Counted from the stretch's first letter, positions 8,551 to 17,732 are shown. The stretch is DNA of 22,199 nt from JANXZO01 sp964355115 (GCA_964355115.1 CAYHCQ010000049.1:1-22199); one strand, 5' to 3'. A program made the numbers and translations. The notes: generated by a model from the letters alone, not told the origin.

Positions 8551-9374
8551 TGGTACATAACCCGGGCAGGTCAATATGGTTTGTTATACTCATGATTGCC
8601 TGGGCCTCGGTTCTGTTGCCTGCCGCCGGATTATCGCAGGCTTTGAAGCCAGTAAGGAATGATGCCTTTGTGAGAGGTGAGAAGTTGAAATACCGTGCCT
8701 ATTGTGATTCCTATGTTACCGGCAAAGTTACAGCCGGGATTGCCACAATTGAGGTGAGCCAGGAAGAGAAGCAGGTGGATGGTCGCGCTGTGTATCATAT
8801 TATCGGAGAAGGGCATTCAAAAGGAGCATTCAGCTGGTTTTTCAAAGTCGACGACCGTTTCGAAAGCTGGATCGACGAAGAATACCTGGTGCCATGGATG
8901 TTTAAACGCCGGACCCATGAGGGTGATTATATTTACCAGGATGATGTGAAATTCAACCAGTACTCCGGCTCTGTTTCCAGCACCAGGGCCAATAAAAAGG
9001 TTCCCCCGGGCACACAGGATATTATTTCAGCATTTTATTATACCCGCACTTTCGATTTCAGCAGTGTGCAGCCGGGCGACAACTTCCCCGTTTCCTTCTT
9101 TCTCGACGATTCGGTTTACGTATCCCAGATTCAGTTTAGCGGTCGCGAAGAGGTAATTACCGACCTTGGGCGATTCCGCTGTCTCAGGTTCAAACCGATG
9201 GTGGCAACGGGAAACGTATTCAGTCAGCCCTACCCCATGGACCTATGGGTAACCGACGACAAAAACCACATTCCCGTGCTTGCCAAATCGGCCGTGGTGG
9301 TGGGTTCCGTAAAGCTGGAACTGATAAAATACTCCGGCGAGGCCAATCCTGTGACCGCGCTTGTTAAGCCATAA
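8550..9374 (+). CDS. secreted DUF3108 domain protein
   Basis: 274 aa starting at an ATG that shares one base with the leuS stop. The N-terminus has a hydrophobic signal sequence (about residues 8-30, ending near GLSQA) and no lipobox, so the mature protein is probably free in the periplasm or outer-membrane associated. From about residue 41 it shows the DUF3108 pattern: GEKLKYRAYC, then GxAxIEV, a VDDRFESWID block with LVPWMFKRR, an 'EG-Y' segment and a C-terminal LWVTDDKNHIPV strand. DUF3108 proteins are beta-barrel-like, often sit beside envelope genes, and have no established biochemical role. The gene lies between leuS and an alpha-2-macroglobulin with only 10 bp before the latter, so a shared transcript and an envelope function are likely but unproven. 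Confidence 0.88.
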   Translation: MVHNPGRSIWFVILMIAWASVLLPAAGLSQALKPVRNDAFVRGEKLKYRAYCDSYVTGKVTAGIATIEVSQEEKQVDGRAVYHIIGEGHSKGAFSWFFKVDDRFESWIDEEYLVPWMFKRRTHEGDYIYQDDVKFNQYSGSVSSTRANKKVPPGTQDIISAFYYTRTFDFSSVQPGDNFPVSFFLDDSVYVSQIQFSGREEVITDLGRFRCLRFKPMVATGNVFSQPYPMDLWVTDDKNHIPVLAKSAVVVGSVKLELIKYSGEANPVTALVKP

Positions 9375-9384
9375 ACCCTTTGTT

Positions 9385-12300
9385 ATGAAAATCAAGCTTT
9401 CTCTGATGCTCCTTCTGGTTTTTCACCAGGCTTTTATTCCTTCAGGATATTCCCAAACAAAGAAAGCTCCGAAGGTGGCAATTACCCGGAATACGCTGCT
9501 CTGGAAATCTATTGACTCTCTGGCAAATCTTGGCCAGCCCAAATCGGCCTTAGATATTGTTGAAAGAATTTACAAGCAGGCAAGAACAGAAAACAATGCG
9601 CCGCAATTTCTTAAAGCCATTTTATATCGTATCAGGCTCAACTCCGATTTTCAGGACGATTTCCTGAACCAGTCCATTCGCGATCTGCGCTGCGATATAG
9701 CTGTTTCTCAAGAACCGGCAACCTCGGTTCTCCATTCGATTACTGCAGAGGTATATTGGAAATACTACCAGAATAACAGCTATCGTTTCCGGAGCCGGAC
9801 CAGCCTTGCCAGCAGCCGGTCCGACAGTATCTCCACATGGGATCTCAAAACGATTACCGAAGCAATTACCAATGAGTATCTCCTTTCGCTCGCCAATGAA
9901 ACACAGCTTAAACAGATTCCCATCAGTTCATTGGATGCTGTTCTCGAAAGCGAACCGGCTGGCCGTACCAACAGTCGTCCCGGCAGCGCGATCCCGACTC
10001 TCTACGATTTTCTTGCCTTCCGGGCCCTCGATTATTTCACCAGTGATGCGCTTCCCGGGAATCAACAGGCAATACAGTCCTCTTTTGCATCCCGCATTTA
10101 CCAGTCACTGACGGCATTCCACCTCGGTGATAAAAATCCCGCGGCCCTTATTGCAGTAGAACTGGACCGATTGGGATATTTCAGGGATAAGGCCCCCGAA
10201 AACGATAGTCTGTACCTGCCAGCCTTGCAAAAACTGGAAACCGACTACCTAACCTCTCCTGTTTCAACAGATATTTCGTTTGTTATTGCAGGGTATTTAA
10301 ACAGCAACGGCGAAAAATATTCACCCTTGTTGTCAAATAAACACAAGTGGGATTTGAAAATTGCAACAGAAGTTTGCGATCGTGCCGTAAAAAGGTTCCC
10401 CGACTCGGAGGGGGCAAAAAACTGTAAAATCCTGGCCAAAAACATTAAGACTCCCCTATTGGCCCTCACAACTGAGTTTGCCGTTCCGGTTCAAAAACCA
10501 TCCCTTGCCCTGCTCTCCTTTAAAAATGTAAAAACGCTCTATTTCCGGCTGATAAAAACCGACCCCGACAACTATTCTGAAAAATCGGGAGATATGAAGA
10601 GGGAAGAGTTTTTTAAACATATCTCCGCTCAGACGGTAACCGAAACATGGTCGCTGAACATGCCGAACGACGGTGATTTTCAGCAGCATTCGGCGGAAAT
10701 TGCCATTCCTGGCTGTGAGGCAGGTTTTTATGCTCTTATATGTTCCGCAGACAAGACCTTTTCAAATCCTGATCAGCCATATGCAATCGTTCCCTTCTGG
10801 TCGACGCAGATTGGTTATGTTCACAAGCGGAATGTCGACGGCAGTATCTCCGTAAACCTCCTTGACAGAGAAACCGGACTCTCTCTGAAAAACATTAAGG
10901 CTGAAGCCTGGGTGAAAAATTACAGTTATAAGACGAGAAAATTTCTGAGTTTGAAGATCGGAAAGTTCACCTCCGATGAAAATGGCCTCTTTACTGTTCC
11001 GCCGGCTCAGGCAGATATACGAAACAATAGCATTTATTTCAGGATTGAGGACAAGAAGGATCTGCTGATAACAGGTACCTTTTACCAGTACCCTGTTGGT
11101 GAACCGGTTGAGTACACTTCAGTGCAGACAAGCTTTTATACCGACCGTGCCATTTACCGGCCCGGACAAACCATCTATTTTAAAGGAATCGTACTCCGGA
11201 AAACCGGTGAGAAAACCCAAATCAAGCCTGATCATCAAACCCTGGTTACGTTTTATGATGTAAACGGACAGAAGATCAGCGAGCAACAGTTCACTTCGAA
11301 TGATTTTGGTTCTATAAATGGCAGTTTTACTGCACCCTTGGGACGGCTTTCGGGCCAGATGACCATTTCGAACGAGTCGGGATCGGTTGTCTTCTCCGTG
11401 GAAGAGTACAAACGCCCTACTTTTGAAGTAACATTCAATCCTCTGGAAGGCAATTACAGATTGCAGGAATCGCTTACTGTTACAGGAAAAGCATTGGCCT
11501 TTGCCGGCAATGCCATCAACGGGGCCAGGGTAAAATACCGGGTGGTGCGATCGGCCCGGTTTCCATACCATGGGGGCGGCTGGTACTGGCCGGTACCGGC
11601 ATCAGCGGTAACAGAAATTACCAGCGGAGAAACCAAAACCTCGGCCGACGGTTCATTCTCCTTTCAATTCACCGCCTTACCGGATAACACTGTGGCAAAG
11701 GAAACCATGCCTGTTTTTGATTACCTGGTTTATACTGATATCACCGATCCGGGAGGGGAAACGCAGTCGTCACAGCAATCGATATCCGTCGGTTATACAT
11801 CCCTGGTGATTGATATGAATATTCCCGGACTTGTAAACCTGGCCAAGGATTCGATCTTCAAAATCAGCACCACCAACCTCAATGGCCGCAACACGCCAGC
11901 CAGCGTCACATTGGTGCTCCGCCGGCTACAGCAGCCCCAGCGGGTCCTTAAATTCCGCAACTGGGAACAGCCGGATCTGCACATCCTTACACCGGAGGAG
12001 TTCAAAACCAAATTCCCGAATGACATTTACAGTGATGAGGACAATGCTGAAAAATGGATAACAGAGGGGGTCCCGGTTGAAAAATTATTTAATACCCTGT
12101 CTGATTCGATCATTGTTTTCAGGAATTTCCTGCCAGAAATGCGAAAGCCCGGCAGCTATATGGCCACACTGACGGCCGCTGACCCGTTTGGTCAGAAGGT
12201 CGAAAAATCGGTCGTTTTCACTGTTTTTGACCCTGATTCACGTGAGGTTCCGGTGAATTCCCTGAACTGGTTCGTTCCGTTGAAAACAACAGGAGAGCCT

Positions 12301-15300
12301 GGAGAAAAAGCCGTTTTCATTGCCGGCAGCAGAGAGGAGAACGTGAACGTCATGTATGAGATCCGGCTTCACGACAGCCTGGTTTCACGTGTATGGATCA
12401 TCCTGAATAACCGGTCGGCAAGGGTGGAGATCCCTATTGAAGAGCGATTCCGGGGAAATTTTACCGTGAATTTCATTTTTGCAAAGTTTAACCGGGTATT
12501 CCAGAATAGCCATCTGGTGACGGTTCCCTATACAAACAGGAAGCTTGATATTGCCTTTGAGACCTTCCGTACGAAAATTGATCCGGGAGTAAAGGAGGAG
12601 TGGAAGCTACGCATTACCGGCCCGGGAAAAGGTGCTGCGGAAGCCGAATTTCTTACCACCATGTATGATGCTTCCCTGGATGTTTTCCGGTCAAACAACT
12701 GGTCGTTTGAGATTTTGCCACGATATAACTCCCTTTTTCCCTGGGATATCAACGATGCCTTCCGAACGGCAAATGCCGCCTGGGCGAACAGAAATAACTC
12801 CGGAGAAAATTATTTTGTCAAATCATTTCCGCGCCTGAACTGGTTTGGTTTGAATTATTTTGGCGGAAACTACCGCAACCTCTATTCCAAGCGGAACAAC
12901 CCGGTAATGGCCATGGAAACAAAAGACGTTTATATGGACCAGGGCGGCACCTCCAGGGACAAATCCGTAATACCGAATGCTGAAGAAACCAGGACATTGG
13001 TCGACACACCGATTGCCGTGGAAAATTCCACAAAGATGAAGCCGGCGGCCTCATTTATGGATGGCCGGCAGATCCGTAAAAATTTTCAGGAAACCGCGTT
13101 CTTCTATCCATCTCTCGTAACGGATTCAACAGGCAGTGTGATTGTGAAATTCACTGCGCCGGAATCGCTCACACGCTGGAAGATGATGGGACTGGCTTAC
13201 ACAAAAAACCTCGAATACGGGCAGGTTGAAAAGGAGCTTGTAACCCGCAAGGAGCTTATGGTGTTCCCCAATGCGCCCCGGTTCGTGAGAGAGGGCGACA
13301 CGATGGTTTTTACCACACGGGTTGTCAACCTGGCCGACCATGACCTTACCGGCGAGGCAAGAATCCAGATGTTCGACGGACTGACCATGAAAACAGCAGA
13401 CAGCCTGGTTATCCCGGTGGAAAAGGCCGGCAGCCATGGCAGTCTCACATGGAGTGCTGGCAAAGGGATCACCACCACGGTTTCATGGACAATCATCATT
13501 CCGTCGGGGACCGGTCTTTCTGTTCTGGTTTACCGCATTACCGCCACTTCCGGTAATTTCAGCGACGGGGAGGAAAAAGCCATACCCGTGCTAACCAACC
13601 GGATGCTGGTTACAGAATCGTTGCCCCTTCCCGTAAGAGGTAAAGGAACATTTGACTTTTCGTTCCATAAATTGCTGAATTCCGGATTCGGAGACGGAAA
13701 GGACCAAACGCTGAAAAATTACCGCCTTACCCTGGAGTTTGCATCCAATCCGGCATGGTATGCCATCCAGGCGCTGCCTGCACTCAATGACAAGCAGTTT
13801 GATAATGCCGACGCGATTTTCTCGGCGTTTTATTCCAACAGCATCGCCTCGTTCATTGCCAACTCGAATCCTAAAATTAAAGCTGTATTTGAAAGCTGGA
13901 AAAAATTTACACCCGATGCACTTCTTTCTAATCTTGAAAAGAATGAGGAGCTGAAATCGGCATTGCTGAATGAAACCCCCTGGGTTCTTGAGGCAAAGAG
14001 CGAGTCGGAACGGAAGCAGAAGCTTGGCCGGTATTTCGATCTGAACAGCCTGGAGGCAGCCCTGCAGCAAAACCTGAAGAAACTTCAGCGACTGCAAAAG
14101 GCAAGCGGAGGCTGGACCTGGTTCGAGGGGATGCCAGAGAGCCGTTACATCACCCAGAATATCCTGACAGGCCTGGGTCATCTCGGCCAACTGGGGGTAC
14201 CTGGCATCCATAGCGATGAGGCAACCCGGAACATGATCGCTGCAGCCGTTCAATACCTCGACAAAGAGATGCTGAAGGATTATGAAGCCATTAACCGTAT
14301 CAAGACATTCAATCCAAAGGAGAATCATATTTCTTCTGCCCAGATTCAATTTCTCTATGCCCGCAGCTATTTCCCGGAGGTCGTGATGCAGGATGCAGGG
14401 TGCAGAAAAGCATTCGAGTTTTACCAGCAACAGGCGTCGGCGTTCTGGCAGAAAAATGACCGTTATCTGCAGGGGATGGCTGCGCTGGCATTGAATCGTC
14501 TGGGAAATAAGGAGGTACCCCAACTGATCCTGAAATCGCTTTCAGAAAAAGCCCTGCACTCGGGCGAGATGGGCATGTACTGGGCGGGGGAACCGGGATA
14601 CTATTGGTACCAGGCGCCTGTGGAATCACAGGCCATGATGATAGAGGCATTCGATGAAATAAATCAGGATGGGAAATCGGTGGAAGAGATGAAAGTCTGG
14701 CTGCTGAAGCAAAAACAAACACAAGACTGGCGGTCGCCGCGTGCAACCACAGAGGCAGTATATGCACTCCTGCTGCGCGGCACCGACCTTCTTTCGGAAG
14801 ATCCGGAGGTTAAAATTTCAATTGGCAAAGAGAAAATCGACTCACGGAAACTGACCGACCGGAAGACTGAGGCAGGAACCGGTTACTTCCAGCTTTCGTG
14901 GCAGGGTTCTGAAATCAGGCCGGAAATGGGCAACGTGAAAGTCTCCAAATCAACCGATGGCGTGGCCTGGGGCTCTGTATACTGGCAATATTATGAAAAT
15001 CTCGATAAAATTTCTCCGGCAGCCACCCCCATGAAACTCGAAAAGCAGCTTTTCGTCGAGACCAACACTCCGGCCGGACCCGTACTTGTTCCTCTCGGTG
15101 ATAGCAGTGCCCTGGCCATTGGCAACAGGATCAAGGTTCGAATTGTACTGAAGGCCGACCGCGACCTGGAATTCGTTCACATGAAAGACATGCGGGCATC
15201 TGCGTTTGAGCCGGCAAGCCCTGGTACCTCCATGTCCTCTGATGAAAGTAATGGTCTGTCGGGTTATCGCTACCAGGATGGACTCGGATATTACCAGTCC

Positions 15301-15483
15301 ACCTCTGATGTGGCCACGAGTTTCTTTTTCGAATTTTTACCGAGAGGAACCTATGTGTTCGAATACACGCTCAAGGCCAATGCTGCCGGTGAATATTCAA
15401 ACGGGATAACAACAATCCAGTGCCTCTATGCCCCGGAATTTTCGGCGCATTCTGAGGGAATCAGGGTGAGGGTCAATCAATAA
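9385..15483 (+). CDS. alpha-2-macroglobulin family protein lacking the thioester
   Basis: 2032 aa from the ATG at 9385; an in-frame TTG at 9361 would overlap the previous gene and precede a clean signal peptide, so it is not used. Signal peptide about residues 1-24 with no lipobox cysteine. The order is an alpha-helical N-terminal part, an MG2-type domain with the YRPGQTIYFKG motif (591-601), VEEYKRPTFEV (672-682), a bait-region domain at about 950-1100, the A2M domain at about 1235-1325, the helical thioester-type domain at about 1440-1750 with GGWTWFEG near 1575, and a C-terminal receptor-like domain. Family members trap proteases and many form a Cys-Gln thioester at CxEQ. Here the aligned residues 1474-1477 are NADA, so no thioester can form. 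No pbpC neighbour is present, unlike many proteobacterial homologs. It probably protects or organises the envelope by a conformational, non-covalent mechanism. Confidence 0.95.
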   Translation: MKIKLSLMLLLVFHQAFIPSGYSQTKKAPKVAITRNTLLWKSIDSLANLGQPKSALDIVERIYKQARTENNAPQFLKAILYRIRLNSDFQDDFLNQSIRDLRCDIAVSQEPATSVLHSITAEVYWKYYQNNSYRFRSRTSLASSRSDSISTWDLKTITEAITNEYLLSLANETQLKQIPISSLDAVLESEPAGRTNSRPGSAIPTLYDFLAFRALDYFTSDALPGNQQAIQSSFASRIYQSLTAFHLGDKNPAALIAVELDRLGYFRDKAPENDSLYLPALQKLETDYLTSPVSTDISFVIAGYLNSNGEKYSPLLSNKHKWDLKIATEVCDRAVKRFPDSEGAKNCKILAKNIKTPLLALTTEFAVPVQKPSLALLSFKNVKTLYFRLIKTDPDNYSEKSGDMKREEFFKHISAQTVTETWSLNMPNDGDFQQHSAEIAIPGCEAGFYALICSADKTFSNPDQPYAIVPFWSTQIGYVHKRNVDGSISVNLLDRETGLSLKNIKAEAWVKNYSYKTRKFLSLKIGKFTSDENGLFTVPPAQADIRNNSIYFRIEDKKDLLITGTFYQYPVGEPVEYTSVQTSFYTDRAIYRPGQTIYFKGIVLRKTGEKTQIKPDHQTLVTFYDVNGQKISEQQFTSNDFGSINGSFTAPLGRLSGQMTISNESGSVVFSVEEYKRPTFEVTFNPLEGNYRLQESLTVTGKALAFAGNAINGARVKYRVVRSARFPYHGGGWYWPVPASAVTEITSGETKTSADGSFSFQFTALPDNTVAKETMPVFDYLVYTDITDPGGETQSSQQSISVGYTSLVIDMNIPGLVNLAKDSIFKISTTNLNGRNTPASVTLVLRRLQQPQRVLKFRNWEQPDLHILTPEEFKTKFPNDIYSDEDNAEKWITEGVPVEKLFNTLSDSIIVFRNFLPEMRKPGSYMATLTAADPFGQKVEKSVVFTVFDPDSREVPVNSLNWFVPLKTTGEPGEKAVFIAGSREENVNVMYEIRLHDSLVSRVWIILNNRSARVEIPIEERFRGNFTVNFIFAKFNRVFQNSHLVTVPYTNRKLDIAFETFRTKIDPGVKEEWKLRITGPGKGAAEAEFLTTMYDASLDVFRSNNWSFEILPRYNSLFPWDINDAFRTANAAWANRNNSGENYFVKSFPRLNWFGLNYFGGNYRNLYSKRNNPVMAMETKDVYMDQGGTSRDKSVIPNAEETRTLVDTPIAVENSTKMKPAASFMDGRQIRKNFQETAFFYPSLVTDSTGSVIVKFTAPESLTRWKMMGLAYTKNLEYGQVEKELVTRKELMVFPNAPRFVREGDTMVFTTRVVNLADHDLTGEARIQMFDGLTMKTADSLVIPVEKAGSHGSLTWSAGKGITTTVSWTIIIPSGTGLSVLVYRITATSGNFSDGEEKAIPVLTNRMLVTESLPLPVRGKGTFDFSFHKLLNSGFGDGKDQTLKNYRLTLEFASNPAWYAIQALPALNDKQFDNADAIFSAFYSNSIASFIANSNPKIKAVFESWKKFTPDALLSNLEKNEELKSALLNETPWVLEAKSESERKQKLGRYFDLNSLEAALQQNLKKLQRLQKASGGWTWFEGMPESRYITQNILTGLGHLGQLGVPGIHSDEATRNMIAAAVQYLDKEMLKDYEAINRIKTFNPKENHISSAQIQFLYARSYFPEVVMQDAGCRKAFEFYQQQASAFWQKNDRYLQGMAALALNRLGNKEVPQLILKSLSEKALHSGEMGMYWAGEPGYYWYQAPVESQAMMIEAFDEINQDGKSVEEMKVWLLKQKQTQDWRSPRATTEAVYALLLRGTDLLSEDPEVKISIGKEKIDSRKLTDRKTEAGTGYFQLSWQGSEIRPEMGNVKVSKSTDGVAWGSVYWQYYENLDKISPAATPMKLEKQLFVETNTPAGPVLVPLGDSSALAIGNRIKVRIVLKADRDLEFVHMKDMRASAFEPASPGTSMSSDESNGLSGYRYQDGLGYYQSTSDVATSFFFEFLPRGTYVFEYTLKANAAGEYSNGITTIQCLYAPEFSAHSEGIRVRVNQ

Positions 15484-15530
15484 GGAAAAAAAAGTGAACC
15501 AGCAAGCGTGTGATTTTATATTTTTTGACT

Positions 15531-15538
15531 TATCTTTA
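15531..15538 (+). promoter_or_regulatory. possible -7 box (TATCTTTA) of the HTH gene
   Basis: One mismatch from TAnnTTTG (last base A), 13 bases upstream of the ATG at 15552. It lies in the 68-bp gap after the macroglobulin gene, which has no visible terminator hairpin. No TTG at -33 spacing was found, so this is weak. Confidence 0.25.
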
Positions 15539-15551
15539 CACTAACATAAAG

Positions 15552-16574
15552 ATGCACGGAATGAGTCAGGACGAATCAACCCAGGAGAATCTGTTCAAGG
15601 CAATCAGGAGCGGGCTTGCTCCAAACATTTCATTTGTTCACGAACTATCGGAGCTTCTTGAAATCAGTTACGACAGCGCCTACCGAAGAATCCGGGGAGA
15701 AAAGGAGCTCTCTCTCGAGGAGTTGAAAAAAGTTTCGCTTCATTACAGGATTTCAATCGATTCTCTCTTTAATTTCAAGAGCAACCACGTTATTTTTAAC
15801 TCTCTTGCCATCGGTGAAGGGGGCATGGATATCGAGAAATGGTTACAGTCTCTGCTTGAAGCGATGAAAAGAATTCATGGCAGCAAGGAAAAAGAGATCA
15901 TCTATGCCGCAAAAGACATTCCGGTTTTCTACTTTTTCGAATTCCCTGAAATTGCCGCCTTCAAGATCTATTTCTGGAACAAGGCCCTGATTCCATCGAG
16001 TGGATATGAAAATAAAAAACTGTCTCTCGAGGCACCTGAAAATCTTTACAAAATAGGTCGCCACCTGCTCTCCCAGTATATAAAAATTCCAACCACTGAA
16101 CTTTGGAGCGAAGAGACGATCTCCAGTGTTATCCGTCAGATTGAATACTGCTTTGTTTCCGGCTTTTTTGTCAGTAATGATGATGTATTCAGGTTATGTG
16201 ACGTTCTGGAATCCTGGCTGGATCATGTGCAAAGTCAGGCGGAACATGGCTTTCAATATATGCTGGGGACCACTCCTGAAGGCGTTGAAAACAGCTACCG
16301 GTTATATCATAATGAAGTTCTGGTGACCGACAATACGATCCTTGTAAAAACCGATGGCCAAAAAACTACGTATAACACGTATAATGTTATAAATCAGCTG
16401 ATTACGACGAATCCTGTTTTTTGCGACCAGATTGAAAAATCTCTTCGTAACCTGATGCAGAAGTCAACCATGATCAGCGGAACTTCAGCCAAGGAACGCC
16501 ACCGGTTCTTCAATACCCTGCACGAAAAAGTAAGGGCTTTAAGAAGTCGCATTGAACGGTTGGATGGGCACTAA
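15552..16574 (+). CDS. HTH (XRE/BetR-like) transcriptional regulator
   Basis: 340 aa from ATG 15552, which follows an A-rich stretch (taacataaag). ATG 15561 is a close alternative, and the upstream GTG at 15510 would precede the probable -7 box. Residues about 27-75 form a helix-turn-helix: SFVHELSELLEIS, then DSAYRRIRGEKELSLEEL as turn and recognition helix, then HYRISIDSLF. This resembles XRE/BetR-type N-terminal domains that occur in many Bacteroidota regulators. The remaining 265 residues are mixed alpha/beta with aromatic-rich segments (FYFFEFPEIAAFKIYFWNK) and a helical C-terminus rich in basic residues; I do not recognise a ligand domain. Targets are unknown. The stop codon directly abuts the stop of the FolD-like gene on the other strand. 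Confidence 0.8.
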   Translation: MHGMSQDESTQENLFKAIRSGLAPNISFVHELSELLEISYDSAYRRIRGEKELSLEELKKVSLHYRISIDSLFNFKSNHVIFNSLAIGEGGMDIEKWLQSLLEAMKRIHGSKEKEIIYAAKDIPVFYFFEFPEIAAFKIYFWNKALIPSSGYENKKLSLEAPENLYKIGRHLLSQYIKIPTTELWSEETISSVIRQIEYCFVSGFFVSNDDVFRLCDVLESWLDHVQSQAEHGFQYMLGTTPEGVENSYRLYHNEVLVTDNTILVKTDGQKTTYNTYNVINQLITTNPVFCDQIEKSLRNLMQKSTMISGTSAKERHRFFNTLHEKVRALRSRIERLDGH

Positions 16575-17531
16575 TTATCCCTGATACACCTGATTTATCA
16601 CGGTTTTATTCAATACAGCATTTTTAAACGAGATTACTGTATTACGAAAGAGAATTGCCATTACTACTGTCATCAGTCCGCCAGGAATGGGCAGAATGGA
16701 GCTGGCGATCTGGTTTACCGATTCTGCATTCACGCCGCCCCTGATGATCGGAACCAGCCTTGACGGATCTGCTTTCGAGGGGATTTCCTTTACCAGGTTG
16801 GAATAGATGTCGATGATGCAAACGCCGGGCTTCAGCCAATCGGGCTGGATATATTCGGGGTGTTTTGTTACCACAACAAGAATGTCGGCTCTCCTGCAAT
16901 GATCGATCAAGTATTTCGAATTTTTATTGACAAATGTCACGGCACAGTCGTCCGGTACGACGCACGAAGCGGCAGCGCGAACGATCATCTTGGTGAGTGT
17001 GTTTGAAAAGAACTCGTCGTCGAGCAGGTAAACCCACTCCTGATCCTTTACCATATGAGCATCTGCCTCCCTGAACATCTCGAACAGGGCTGCAGGCAGG
17101 CACATCGGATGCCTGCTCGTCTGAATATCCGGAATCATGGTACCCATCATATTAACAGGGTGAAATCCCTCCACCTCCTTCACCGGATCAATCCTGTTTA
17201 CGATACGCACGGGGTTCAGTTGCAGGGGCAGTGGCTGAAGCAAAACAATTGCATGTATCTCCTCGTCTGCATTCAGTTTATCGATGACCTGAAAAACATC
17301 ATTTTCAGTGGCTTCATTCGCAATGATCTCGGTTTTCACGTTCATTCCCATCGACTGCGCCAGCTGAACATGCAGCGGGATATTATATTTTGCCAGGGGG
17401 ACGCACATGAATCCGATAAAGGCGATACACGGTACGCTGCCATGCTTCTCTTTAAGGACAGCTATTTCATTTTTTACCTCGTTGAAGATTTTGTCCTTGA
17501 CCAGATCTCCCTTGATTATTTTTGTTTCCAT
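16575..17531 (-). CDS. FolD-like protein with all catalytic residues replaced
   Basis: 318 aa. It has the two-domain layout of methylene-tetrahydrofolate dehydrogenase/cyclohydrolase (FolD): an N-terminal catalytic-type domain (1-125), DPVKEVEGFHPVN at 115-127, a Rossmann-type domain with RRADILVVVTKHPEYI (213-228), and IPGG near the C-terminus. Compared with E. coli FolD (recalled), numbering matches without gaps through about residue 125. The key residues differ: Tyr50 is Asn50, Lys54 is His54, Gln98 is Leu98, Asp121 is Glu121. The NADP loop (GxSxxVGxP) is replaced by LLDDEFFSNTLTKM, and PGGVGPMT becomes PGGLMT with two residues missing. The frame is open and the fold-forming residues are kept, so this is not simple decay. 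A normal FolD is presumably encoded elsewhere. The function is unknown: a pseudoenzyme, a regulator, or a different C1 or nucleotide-binding activity. Confidence 0.8.
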   Translation of the reverse strand: METKIIKGDLVKDKIFNEVKNEIAVLKEKHGSVPCIAFIGFMCVPLAKYNIPLHVQLAQSMGMNVKTEIIANEATENDVFQVIDKLNADEEIHAIVLLQPLPLQLNPVRIVNRIDPVKEVEGFHPVNMMGTMIPDIQTSRHPMCLPAALFEMFREADAHMVKDQEWVYLLDDEFFSNTLTKMIVRAAASCVVPDDCAVTFVNKNSKYLIDHCRRADILVVVTKHPEYIQPDWLKPGVCIIDIYSNLVKEIPSKADPSRLVPIIRGGVNAESVNQIASSILPIPGGLMTVVMAILFRNTVISFKNAVLNKTVINQVYQG

Positions 17532-17558
17532 GGTATTTCGTTTTTGAAGGTTTCAAAA

Positions 17559-17590
17559 CAAAATTACAACCAGGCTAAGGCAAACCAAAA
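17559..17590 (-). promoter_or_regulatory. promoter of the FolD-like gene
   Basis: On the minus strand there is TTTTG at 17590-17586, then a 19-base spacer, then TAATTTTG at 17566-17559. This matches the Bacteroidota -33/-7 pattern with standard spacing. Transcription would begin about 20 bases before the ATG at 17531. Confidence 0.6.
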
Positions 17591-17732
17591 CGGATAACAG
17601 GGTAATCAGATAGGTCGGGTTGCTAAAAATCATAAACGGGAGCTTCAATTGTGTTCCGGTGGTAAAAAATGCAAATCCGAACCGGTTAAGTGGTGAAAAT
17701 TGCATTAAATGACATTTTATCAACCCGGAAAA

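Noticed and set aside
13591..14523. 310-residue open frame antisense to the macroglobulin gene
   Set aside because: Its composition is odd (many Cys, His and Gln) and it mirrors the sense codons. No homology or start context was seen.
17553..17633. Minus-strand frame of 26 residues with a hydrophobic tail (from ATG 17633), possible small membrane protein
   Set aside because: It contains the whole FolD-like gene promoter and has no promoter of its own that I can see. A short hydrophobic frame in AT-rich DNA is expected by chance.
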